A stretch of 64,000 bases of DNA from positions 126,501 to 190,500 of the forward strand of contig CAJNDS010002181.1 of assembly GCA_905221605.1 (NCBI GenBank). Reading direction: 5' to 3'. The notes under the pieces are model-generated. The model did not search any database and was not told the DNA's origin. It saw only the letters and a program-made list of their open reading frames with translations. This DNA comes from Symbiodinium natans. Taxonomy: Eukaryota; Sar; Dinophyceae; Suessiales; Symbiodiniaceae. Made by a program: the position numbers and the translations under genes. Shown piece by piece: positions 54,880-64,000 of the stretch. Position 1 is the stretch's first letter; each line of letters opens with the position of its first letter.

Positions 54880-57800
54880 TACAACAAACGCACAACCGGA
54901 GCCCCAAAACAAACAGGATCTCGCCATGAACAACAATCAGCACATTGCCAAATGGACAACAAGCGCCTTATGTCCAAAACCGCCTCCTCACTCACCACAT
55001 CTTCTCTTGGGCGGCAATTATTCCAGGAGCTTTCTACCTTCAAACCTTCGCTTTGAAGCCCTAAGACCCAAACCGTGAAACACCCAGAACGTTGAAGCCC
55101 CACAGCCCTGAGAACCTATCAACCCTAAACTTTGGCCCCCAAGCCCCAATACCGAAGACTTTGCATAAACCCTAAACCCGATTCTCAAAACCCGAAGGAC
55201 CCAGCAGATTCTTCCGAAGTGTCTGCAAGACCTTGCCAAAAAAAACCGGGAGACACCAAGCCTCCCAGGTTGCCTTCTTGCCGGCGGAGGTGCCTGGGTG
55301 GTCCAGGCCCACCCGGAATTCCCAAATTTACACAACCCACCCCAATCAGATTCACGTGGCCGAACGAACAGAAATTGCATCGAGTCTAATACGAGAAGTT
55401 CAGTGAAGTTAAGATAGTTAAATTCGTCTTGTACCCCAATTGGGGGGGGAAACTCGGGGTCCCACTCGATTGACTCTACGCTCCAAAGTCTCCGGAACCC
55501 GCAACCTTAGGCCCCGAACGCCCAGCGCTGGGAACTCCTCCTGCAGGCACGGCATCTTCGCCGCTCGATCCTGCTGAATTCTGTATTTGGGGCAGGTGCA
55601 CGTTCGGGCTCCGGCCGTTAACCCCAACTCCCAAGCGCGAACTCGCAAAAAAGGAGGCAAGGAACCAGAAAGCACAGGCAGCGCTGAGGAAAACTCAAAA
55701 TTTCAGCGCTTCATAACCCTGACGCGGAAAGGAATCTACGCCTGAACCCCAACTGCCTTGACGAAGCCAACAAAAGAACAAAAAACACCCCACACCCTAA
55801 ACCTTCAGCCCTGAACCCCAAGTTCCCCCCCCCCCCCCGCCCACCTTGGCAGAGGTGGCGCCCGGTTGCAAGGACTGGCGACGCTGGGTCATTTCTGGGT
55901 GAGGTGGGGGGTGGGGGGGGGGGGGGGGGGGGGGGGGGGCGGGCGGGGATCCTTTCCGATTTGGTCTTTGGGTCTTTCTGCTTCAGGGCTTGGGTTTCTA
56001 CCTCCGGAATTTAGGGTTTCAACTGTATTTTTTGGCATGCTTAGGCTTAGCACCAAGGGCCGGAAGGCGGAGGCCTTGGGAACGTGAAGTGGAGGAGTTT
56101 GTGGCGCGTTCGTCCGTCGATAGAGGACGAGGTACCTGGACTCCAGGTTTCCCCCTAAGAATGGTAGAAGTAGTAGAACTGGTCTACTGCTTTGGAGAAA
56201 CTTGCGCGCGAACAGGTAGATGCTCAGGGCAAGTAGTTGGGAAATCCAGATTTCGCTATAGGAAAATTTGCCTGCTATCCAGAGCAGTCCAGGCTGATAG
56301 TGAAGAACTTGGTGCTATATACAAATGTAAGGCGTGACGTTGTCGTCCGGGCAGTGCAGCACTATCCCTACCAACGGGCTGGTTCCAGAAAACCTATTCC
56401 TTCACCAGCGCGGCCACCCACGCACCGCGAATACATGAGGGGTGGATAAACAGCAGATAGGCGCCCAACAGGTTTCATTTTAAGTGGTAGCACCGACCGA
56501 ACCTGTATCCTTCAAAGATCTCATACTGCCCGCCCAACGGGTTTCCATGGGTTTCCCCTTGAGTGGTAGATACCTGCGCCAACTTAGGGGCCTGTACACA
56601 AGGGGCAAATGACTTTTTAGTTCATCTCTCACTCTCTCGCTCCATGGCTTGCGGCCCTGTCACGGGTGTCGTCCCGGCACATGTTGCCTCCCAGGAGGCC
56701 AGGTTCAGCTGGAACCACGCTCGAGTCGTCCATTGTGTAGCTGTTGGCAGGCTACCCGCATTGGGTTGGATGGTCTTCCAGCGCTGGCTACTCACGGCTA
56801 GTCGAAGGCCACTCGGCCTCTGCCGACAAGAGGTATCCAGAGCCCAGATTCTAGATGCTTGTGTGACTTGTTGCTGCGGCAGTTGGTGAACGAGATCTAG
56901 AAGCTGACAGTTTTCTGTGCACAGCCTGCGAGGTGAACGGCTCACTTAGCCACGGGTCCAACTTGCCTGAGTAAAAACAATCTGTGCTGGATTTGACGCC
57001 AGAGCTCGGAGCACGTTGCGGTCTTTAGAACCGGCGAGTTTAGCTACAATGCTACAAGTATTGACAGCAGCGTGCAGGCGACATGCTAAAAAACGTACGA
57101 CTGTGCCGGTGCGATGCGGTGCCCCCAAGCTACCTCAGAGTTGCTCTCCTTGCTTGTCATGGCAAGATCTCGCGAGATGTTTGCGCGCTGGTTTGCGTTG
57201 CTGATTGTTGCTGTCAGGTCTTGAGGCACGAGAGGTGGACGGGCTTAACCTAGCCAAGCTGGACGACTTGGCACGCCGCTTCTACGAGAGGTGCCCGACG
57301 AATGCGATGTCACGAGCCGGTTGTCTTGTTTCGTGGTGTGGGCAGCAGCGCAGAAACAGAGGTGAGCAGCCGCGCCCGACAAACCTGTCGAAGGGTCCCC
57401 TGTGATAGGATTTGGGGTGTCAGGCTTTCGCATCAAAACCACAGGTAGACAACGCATGTGAACATTCCTTTTTGATTACTAGGGCCGCAACATTCTGCAT
57501 CCTACACCGAGCATGTAGCCATAAAATACCGCGGGAAACCCCAAAAACGCTGAAGAGGTTGAAGCCTCAGCGGGATCAGGAAAGTGACGCAGAACTCCTA
57601 TCGCATGGGCCAAACTGAGCAACAAGGCAAGACAGTACTTCTATGTTCTTGTCTTGAGGCTTTTGATTTGTACTGGTTCATGGTGCAAGTGATTCGTGGA
57701 TTCTTGGAAGGGGTCCCCTGAAACCGCAAAAGAAAGCAATGAACGGCACTGTCGGGCTCGGCGGGTACGGCAACACCAGTCCCGGGGGAGTGGCGTTTCT

Positions 57801-58200
57801 CTGGGCGCACCATGCCGGCTGCGATCGTTGCAAATCTCCGTCCTCAGGCTGTCGTGTTGCAGAAGGATCTGCCTGTCTAAGTGGTATCGCCTGCTTTCCT
57901 ACCCTGCTGATAAGCTAAAAATTTGAATAGAGTTCTTGGCAGAAGGCTATGAGTATCCATGAGTCATGCTTGCGAAGAGTTGTGGCAGCCTCAAGACCCC
58001 ATACATTGCGTGTCCAGGAAGATCCAACAAGCAGTTTGCCAACCTAACCCCCAAGCTTCTCTCTCATGACCCAATGAGGGGCTGTTGGCCTATCTCTGGC
58101 CCAACGCATAAGGATCAATAAGTCATTGCGACGCCGTAGTTATCATTGTTACTATTGGTACATACGCAGGGTGCTTGCATGGCAAAGGGCTCAAGAAATC
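54880..58200. other. Unrecognised interior of the TIR element
   Basis: Moderately complex DNA almost free of telomere-like repeats, unlike the rest of the window, with a G-run at 55909-55945. Short frames occur on both strands but none exceeds about 120 codons or shows a known motif. I looked for transposase, reverse transcriptase and integrase signatures and saw none. Confidence 0.6.
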
Positions 58201-58214
58201 CGAACTCCAACAGG

Positions 58215-58446
58215 CGTAAGCCACCTGCACCCCTCCGATTGTTTCCCCAGGGCTTCCCCAAGGCCACAAGTCCATCAGCGTAAGCAACCTGCACCCTTCC
58301 GGTGGTTCCCCAAGGCTACAAGTCCATGAGCGTAAGCAATCTGCGCCCCTCCGGCTGTTTCCCCGAGGCCACAAGTCCATGAAAGTGAGCAACCTGCACC
58401 CCTCCGGTTGTTTCCCCAAGGCCACAAGTCCGTGACAGTGAGCACC
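58215..58446 (+). repeat. Tandem minisatellite, ~60 bp unit, four copies
   Basis: Units carry GCAACCTGCACCCCTCCGG, TGTTTCCCCAAGGC and CACAAGTCCATGA with point differences. Confidence 0.85.
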
Positions 58447-58499
58447 CTCTACTGGACCCGGTATATCCGCCGACCCCAGCTGGAGCGGGGGCGGCGTCA

Positions 58500-61420
58500 G
58501 TGAAGACCCATAGTGCGCTCCATTCCCTGAGTTCCCATGGCCTCAGCACGCCCAAACCCTCGCCGGTACTCCATTCCCTGAGTTCGTTCCCGTGCATGCC
58601 CAAACCCCCGTCGCTCCACCCGTGCCACCCATGGCCTCAGCACGCCCAAACCCATGGGGCCTCATGGCCCCATGGCCCCATGTCCCTAAACCCGAAGCAG
58701 TCCCCGACCCGAGGCTGGCCTGGCCCCCATGGCCTCATGCACGGCACGCCCGCCCACTCCGCTCCCCTCTTGCTCTCCTCTGACCCATACGCGGTCTCCT
58801 CTCATACCCCCATCCCCCCACACAGACCCTAAGCTTGGTCCTATATATGGCCCCTGCTCCACCCCAACCCCCAACCCCCACCCCCATACCGTACGCACCC
58901 TGCCACCCCCAACCCCCAACCCCCACCCCCACCCACCCACACTTCCAACCCCCACCCCCACCCCCCACGCACCCCGCCCCCCACTGAACCCATGGCTCCT
59001 GGCCGCATTGGCTCATGGTCCACGGCCCATGGATGTGGCTTCTCAGCTGACTTTAAAGGGCCCCGGTGCATGCCCGGCCCTCCGCCCGCTCCGCCCGCTC
59101 CGCCCCCTCCGCCCTCCGCCCTTCCAGCTCCGCCTACTCCCCTCTGGCCCATGCTCCCATCCCCTTGACCTACCCCCTCATGGACCCAGCTCCCTCATGG
59201 CCCCATGGCCCCAAGGTCCCATGGCCCCATGTCCCTAGACCCGAAGCAGTCCCCGACCCGAGGCTGGCCTGGCCCCCAAGGCCCACGGCCCCCATGGCCC
59301 CCCCCACGCACCCACACTTCCAACCCCCACCCCCACCCCCCCACGCACCCCGCCTTTTACTGGACCCATGGCTCCTGGCCCCATTGGCTCATGGTCCACG
59401 GCCCATGGATGTGGCTTTAAAGGCCCCAGTGCATGCCCCCGGGCCCTCCGCTCCGCCCGCTCCGCCCTCCGCCCTTCCAGCTCCGCCTACTCCCCTTTGG
59501 CCCATGCTCCCACTCTCCATCCCCTTGACCTGCCCCCTCACGGACCCAGCTCCCTCATGGCCCCCATGGCCTGCAAGGTCCCATGGTCGCGACTTGAGGC
59601 TGGCCTGGCCCCCAAGGCCCACGGCCCCCATGGCCCCATGGCCTCATGCACGGCACGCCCGCCCACTCCGCTCCCCTCTTGCTCTCCTCTGACCCATACG
59701 CGGTCTCCTTTCATGCCCCCATGCCCCCCACACACACCCTTTGCTTGGTCCTTTTTTTCTGGCCCCCCAACCCCCACCCCATGCCACCCCCAACCCCCAA
59801 CCCACCCCCACCCACCCACACTTCCAACCCCCACCCCCACCCCCCACGCACCCCGCTTTTCATGGCTCCTGGCCGCATTGGCTCATGGTCCACGGCCCAT
59901 GGATGTGGCCCCTCACGCACCCTGCCCCGCCGCCCATGCCCCTCGTGGACCCATGGCTCCTGGCCCCATGGCTCCCCTCCGCCCCTACCCCCACCACCCA
60001 CGCACCCACTCCCCGCCCATCCGCCCTTCCCGCTCCGCATACTTTCCCCTTGCCGAAGCCCGCCACGCACCCCGCCATGCTTTTCATGGACCCATGGCTC
60101 CTGGTCCCATTCTTCATCCCTTGAGCTGCTCCGGCCCCTTGCTCCTGGCGTCATGGCTCCACCCCCACCCCCAACCCCCACCCCCTTTCCGCACTTCCAA
60201 CCCCCACCCCCACCCCCCACGCACCCCGCCCCCCCACTCCTGGCCCTCCTGGTTCCATTCTTCATCCCTCGACCTGCATGGCTGCCAATGCTGGTCCTAT
60301 ATATGGCCCCTGCTCCACCCCCACCCCCAACCCCCACCCCCATCCCGTACGCACCCTGCCACCCCCAACCCCCAACCCCCACCCACCCACACTTCCAACC
60401 CCCACCCCCACCCCCCACGCACCCCGCCCCCCACTGAACCCATGGCTCCTGGCCGCATTGGCTCATGGTCCACGGCCCATGGATGTGGCTTCTCAGCTGA
60501 CTTTAAAGGGCCCCAGTGCAGCCCTCCGCCCGCTCCGCCCTCCGCCCTTCCAGCTCCGCCTACTTCCCTCTGGCCCATGCTCCCACTCTCCATCCCCTTG
60601 ACCTACCCCTCATGGACCCAGCTCCCTACCCCTTACCCCTCACGCACCCATGCCCCTCATGGACCCATGGCTCCTGGCCCCCCATTCATTATGGTCCACG
60701 GCCCAAGCAGGTGGCTTCTCCGCCCCTACCCCCACCACCTCTACCCTTCCCGCTCCGCATACTCCCTCCCTTGCCCAAGCCCCCCACGCACCCCGCCATG
60801 CTTCTCATGGACCCATGGCTCCTGGTCCCATTCTTTATCCCTCGACCTGCATGGCTGCCAATGCTGGTCCTAGCATACTCCCCCCTTGCCCAAGCCCCCC
60901 ACGCACCCCGCCATGCTTCTCATGGATGCATGGCTCCTGGTCCCATTCTTCATCCCTCGACCTGCATGGCTGCCAATGCTGCTCAAAAAAATGGCCCCTG
61001 CTCCACCCCCACCCCCAACCCCCACCCCCACCCCGCACGCACCCTGCCACCCCCAACCCCCAACCCCCACCCCCACCCCCACGCACCCACACTTACAACC
61101 CCACCCCCACCCCCCCACGCACCCCGCCCCCCACTGGACCCATGGCTCCTGGCCCCATTGGCTCATGGTCCACGGCGCATGGATGTGGCTTCTCAGCTGA
61201 CTTTAAAGGCCCCAGTGCATGCCCGGGCCCTCCGCCCGCTCCGCCCGCTCCGCCCGCTCCGCCCTCCGCCCTTCCAGCTCCGCCTACTCCCCTTTGGCCC
61301 ATGCTCCCACTCTCCATCCCCTTGACCTACCCCTCATGGACCCAGCTCCCTACCCCTTACCCCTCACGCACCCTGCCCCGCCGCCCATGCCCCTCATGAA
61401 CCTTGGCCCCCCTTGGAGGG
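58500..61420 (+). repeat. C-rich complex satellite-like region
   Basis: Repeated modules: GGCTCATGGTCCACGGCCCA followed by TGGATGTGGCTTCTCAG (five places), CCCTCCGCCCTTCCAGCTCC, and CCCCCAACCCCCACCCCCAC tracts. Unit order is irregular, about 400-700 bp apart. All long frames (proline/histidine-rich) are by-products of the composition. Confidence 0.85.
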
Positions 61421-61486
61421 GGTCGGCGGCACTGGCGGTAGCCATTATAAGTGTTATGTATATGTCTATATGCTTAAGCCACGGTC

Positions 61487-61672
61487 CGGAGCTTTCACCG
61501 AACCCGGAAGTGTATGCACACCACGGTCCAGCATGCACCGGACCCGGTATATTAGTGTTCTGTATATGAAATATATCTAATTATGTATAAACCATGGTCC
61601 GGAGCTTTCATCGAACCCGGAAGTGTAGGCACACCACGGTCCAGCATACACCGGACCCGGTATATATAAGTG
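61487..61672 (+). repeat. Direct repeat copies 2 and 3
   Basis: Two tandem copies sharing GGAGCTTTCACCGAACCCGG-type starts, CACCACGGTCCAGCAT and CACCGGACCCGGTATAT. Together with copy 1 they bracket 7.4 kb of C-rich DNA; a shorter ACTGGACCCGGTATAT fragment lies at 58452. Confidence 0.75.
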
Positions 61673-61834
61673 CATATACCCCCCCCCCCCCCCTGCCCCC
61701 GTGTGGTGGGGGGTTTAGGGTTTGGGTTTTGCGTTTATATATATATATATATATATATAGACAGGGTTTGGGTTCTGGTTTAGGGTTTAGGGTTTTCGAT
61801 GAGATAAAGAGACAAAGGACTGCAATTTCTGGAA

Positions 61835-62033
61835 GAATATTCTAACTGCTAGTCTTGGCCAAGAAATATTCTAACTGCTAGTTCTGGAAAATATTCTAAC
61901 CGCTAGTTCTGGAAAAACAATATTCTAACTGCTAGTTTTGCGCGATGGTAATTTTTTTGAAAAAAACTTAAAATGTACTGGGCGGAGGGTAAACGCCAAA
62001 AAAAAATATTCTAACTGCTGGGTCGCCACTATA
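61835..62033 (-). repeat. Right inverted-repeat arm of the TIR element
   Basis: About 200 bp, five AATATTCTAACTG-type motifs in the opposite orientation to the left arm. The internal GGAGGGTAAACG (61983-61994) is in the same orientation as at 52886-52897, unlike the rest. Confidence 0.75.
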
Positions 62034-62099
62034 GGGTTTTAGGGGTTAGGGTTTCGGGTTTCGGGTTTTTTAGTTTTGGGCCTGCTTGAAACCCGAAGC

Positions 62100-62185
62100 C
62101 CTCGACCGCCTCTTGCGCCAGGGCTGCCTCGATTCGATGTGACAGCCGCTGAGACTGCCATCGAAGGACGGCCCGGCGCATGACG
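62100..62185 (-). CDS. Orphan coding exon
   Basis: Minus frame VMRRAVLRWQSQRLSHRIEA then ALAQEAVE, GC donor GAGG|GCTTCG and acceptor CAAG|CGTCAT. Unrecognised helical segment directly outside the right end of the TIR element. Confidence 0.45.
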
Positions 62186-62516
62186 CTTGGTTTCCCTAAA
62201 CCCTAAAACCCTAAACTCTAAACCCTAAACCCCTATCGTTGTTGCTTCACTCTCTTTTTTTTTGGGGGGGTGAAGGAGGGATTGGGGATTTCGAGGCTTA
62301 GGTTTGTACGGGTTTGTTTGTTGGTTACTTGTTTTGTCTTTGTGTGGTTGGCTTTTTGGAGTGTAGACGGGATAAACAAACCTTGGCTGCACTTAGGAGG
62401 GTAGCTATAAAATTAAAATTTCAGCTGCCTTACTAGGAAACTCAATCAACCCAAAAAGGGCAAGGATCTAAAGTTACAGTAAAGCACCACAAAGAAACCT
62501 AAGCGCCAGATCTCAC

Positions 62517-62569
62517 CCGCCTTCGATCCCGAATGGCAAGGCTTCTGCAGCAACGTGTTGCCGGGACAT
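62517..62569 (-). CDS. Orphan coding exon, possible start
   Basis: Minus frame MSRQHVAAEALPFGIEG ending at a strong donor GG|GTGAGA. The ATG follows a C-run on the sense strand, so this may be a first exon or a partial one. Confidence 0.4.
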
Positions 62570-63853
62570 CGGGGGGGGGGGGGGGGCCCTACAACCCTCA
62601 GCCCCAAACTGTTCCATATGACGTCCTGGTTTTGGGCGCATCTGGTACACCCTAAACAGTGCTCAAGAAGAGGCCCACAGAGAGGGAGACAGAGAGAGAA
62701 ACGCGCGACAAAAGCGGCCAAAATACAACTACACCCCTAAAGCCTTAGAGCCTCAAATTTAGGCCCTTCATCTTGGTGAGTTCCCTGTTATACCAACAGC
62801 CCTCAATAGGGAATATAGTACCCCGATTATTAGGGTTTAGGGTTTAGGGGGTAACATCCCAACCTTCTGTAACGCCTCCTGAACGAGCCGCCACAAGGGA
62901 CAAGAAATTAAAACGAGGGCTGTACGATTGTTGGGTTCTTCAGGCAAAACCCTAAACCCTAAACCCTAAACCCTAAACCCTAAACCCTAAAACCTAAACC
63001 TACTACTCCCTGAGGCTCCTCAACTTCCCTAAAGGGTTGCCCAGGTACCTGCCCCCCTTGAAGCCCCCTCTCTTGAGAACCCTATCATGCTAGGCTGGCC
63101 CCGTAATGTTTAGGGTTTAGGGTTTATGGTTTATGGTTTAGGGTTTAGGGTTCAGGGGCTTCTGCTAAACAGGATGTTCTTCAGCCCCCAAAATTGGCCT
63201 TCCAAATGTAGCAGCCAAGTTCTGTTCAGGGTAAACCCACAGTTCAGGTGCTCAGGGGCTTAATAGGGTTTTGGGGCAAGAGTTTAGGGGGTCGGGGCTT
63301 GAGATTCGCAGTTTGGGGCTTTTAGGGTTTGAGGGTCGGGTTAGCTGTACACCTGAACCATATAAGGCCCTCTAAACCCCAAACCCCTATATAGACATCT
63401 AACCCTACACTACGTACCCTCAACCCTACACTCGAACCCCTAAATAGCCCTTTCGAACGTGAGACCTGAACCCAGAACTGCCGCGACTACAAGCGAAAGT
63501 ATGCTGAGAATCCAAAAGGTACCCTGTTTGCCAGGTTCCCCACAAACCTGGTGGCTAACCCTAAGCCATAAATCCTAAATTAAATCCCAAAAAGAGAAAG
63601 AACAACAACAAAAAAGTACCCGTTGTTCTGAAAAGGGCTGAGAAGGGAACCTTACGAGAATGAGAGGGCCTCGCCAGGTCCTAGCCCGACTGGTTTGCAT
63701 AAGGTTTAGGGCCCCCCCCCCCCCAAAAAAAAAAAAAAAAAACAAAACTCAAACCCAAAAGGTTTAAGGTTTAGGGTTGAGGGTTTAGGGTTCATTAAAC
63801 TCAAAACCCTCGTTCACCCCCAAAACCTGACCCTAAACCCTAAACCCCTGTAC

Positions 63854-63937
63854 CCTGCGGAAAGCTGACGCGGCCCCTGCGGCACCTGGGTCGTAAGCCG
63901 CGAAGCGCCAGGGCAAGGCCAGCGCAGGTTCCTTCAC
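63854..63937 (-). CDS. Orphan coding exon
   Basis: Minus frame of 28 codons: VKEPALALPWRFAAYDPGAA then GAASAFRR, acceptor TCAG|GTGAAG, donor AGG|GTACAG. Unrecognised; the gene would continue past base 64000. Confidence 0.45.
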
Positions 63938-64000
63938 CTGATCTTCGATTTTACTTCATCGCCTTTTTAGGTTTAGGGTTTAGGGCTTCAAGTTTTTTGG

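Larger units (their letters stand above)
52819..62033. mobile_element. Candidate 9.2 kb terminal-inverted-repeat element
   Basis: Left end TATAGTGGCGACC (52819-52831) is matched by its exact reverse complement at 62021-62033. Inside both ends the same ordered motifs follow in inverted orientation: CAGTTAGAATATT, TTACCATCG, CAAAACTAGCAGTTAG and repeated TTCCAGAAC. Outside, both flanks are telomere-like (GGGTT... and ...GGGTTTTAGG), so it appears inserted in a GGGTTTATAGGG-type site, with TA or TATA as possible target duplication. No transposase could be recognised; the interior is repetitive and C-rich with only short frames, suggesting a non-autonomous or decayed element. Confidence 0.7.

Noticed and set aside
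55018-57450. Short frames on both strands inside the TIR element, possible transposase
   Set aside because: No DDE/DDD, RNase H or reverse transcriptase pattern seen; the frames are short, overlapping and unsupported.
59368-60873. 501-codon proline/histidine-rich frame
   Set aside because: Produced by C-rich satellite DNA; all frames on both strands are open here and there is no domain-like sequence.
1-64000. Chromosome end or subtelomere
   Set aside because: Telomere-like tracts occur in both orientations throughout and inside introns of intact-looking genes; no terminal array at either edge.
1-64000. Dinoflagellate spliced-leader relics, tRNA, rRNA, CRISPR
   Set aside because: Looked for a TTTTGGCTCAAG-type leader relic, cloverleafs and regularly spaced direct repeats; none convincing.

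Overview
The window looks like nuclear DNA of a dinoflagellate. The evidence is a plant-type TTTAGGG telomere-like repeat scattered through it in both orientations, a pentatricopeptide (PPR) gene with the dinoflagellate-style 'SACEKGxQW' repeat, and introns that mostly start with GC or GA instead of GT and end AG|G. Genus cannot be told from the sequence. Almost everything coding that I can support reads on the minus strand, as in one-directional dinoflagellate gene arrays. No rRNA, tRNA, CRISPR or bacterial-type feature was seen.

Layout. (1) About 28.56 kb down to 2.05 kb, minus strand: a half-size ABC transporter of the ABCB/TAP-like type, split into at least 23 exons of 20-107 bp. Exons 6-22 join into 308 codons without a stop and give, in order, TM helices, the coupling helix, the linker, Walker A, the A-loop side, the x-loop region and the Q-loop. 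The LSGGQ and Walker B part is not found and probably lies beyond base 1. An uninterrupted 116-codon ORF with an ExoX-like C-terminal motif sits inside one of its introns (13.5-13.9 kb). (2) 28.6-38.3 kb: mostly repeats (TC, TG/CATA, AT and CA microsatellites and long telomere-like tracts) with a few orphan coding islands. (3) 52.02-38.36 kb, minus strand: a PPR protein gene of at least 19 exons. I could join these into 890 in-frame codons ending in a stop; one exon is 966 bp and the rest are mostly under 120 bp. (4) 52.82-62.03 kb: a 9.2 kb segment bounded by inverted repeats that begin TATAGTGGCGACC and carry CAGTTAGAATATT motifs. It looks like a large TIR element inserted into a telomere-like tract; its interior is mainly C-rich satellite-like DNA. 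(5) 62-64 kb: further orphan minus-strand exons.

Across the 37 introns I could resolve in the two genes, donors are 22 GC, 8 GA and 7 GT. Acceptors are all AG, followed by G in 33. In most cases the first two to four bases of the intron are repeated at the start of the next exon. Introns are filled with TTTAGGG-type repeats and about 100 bp fold-back (TIR) elements of at least seven families, one of them nested inside another. This fits introns that arose from, or are colonised by, small transposons. Splice sites were chosen by reading frame and family consensus, so each boundary is a model that RNA data must confirm.
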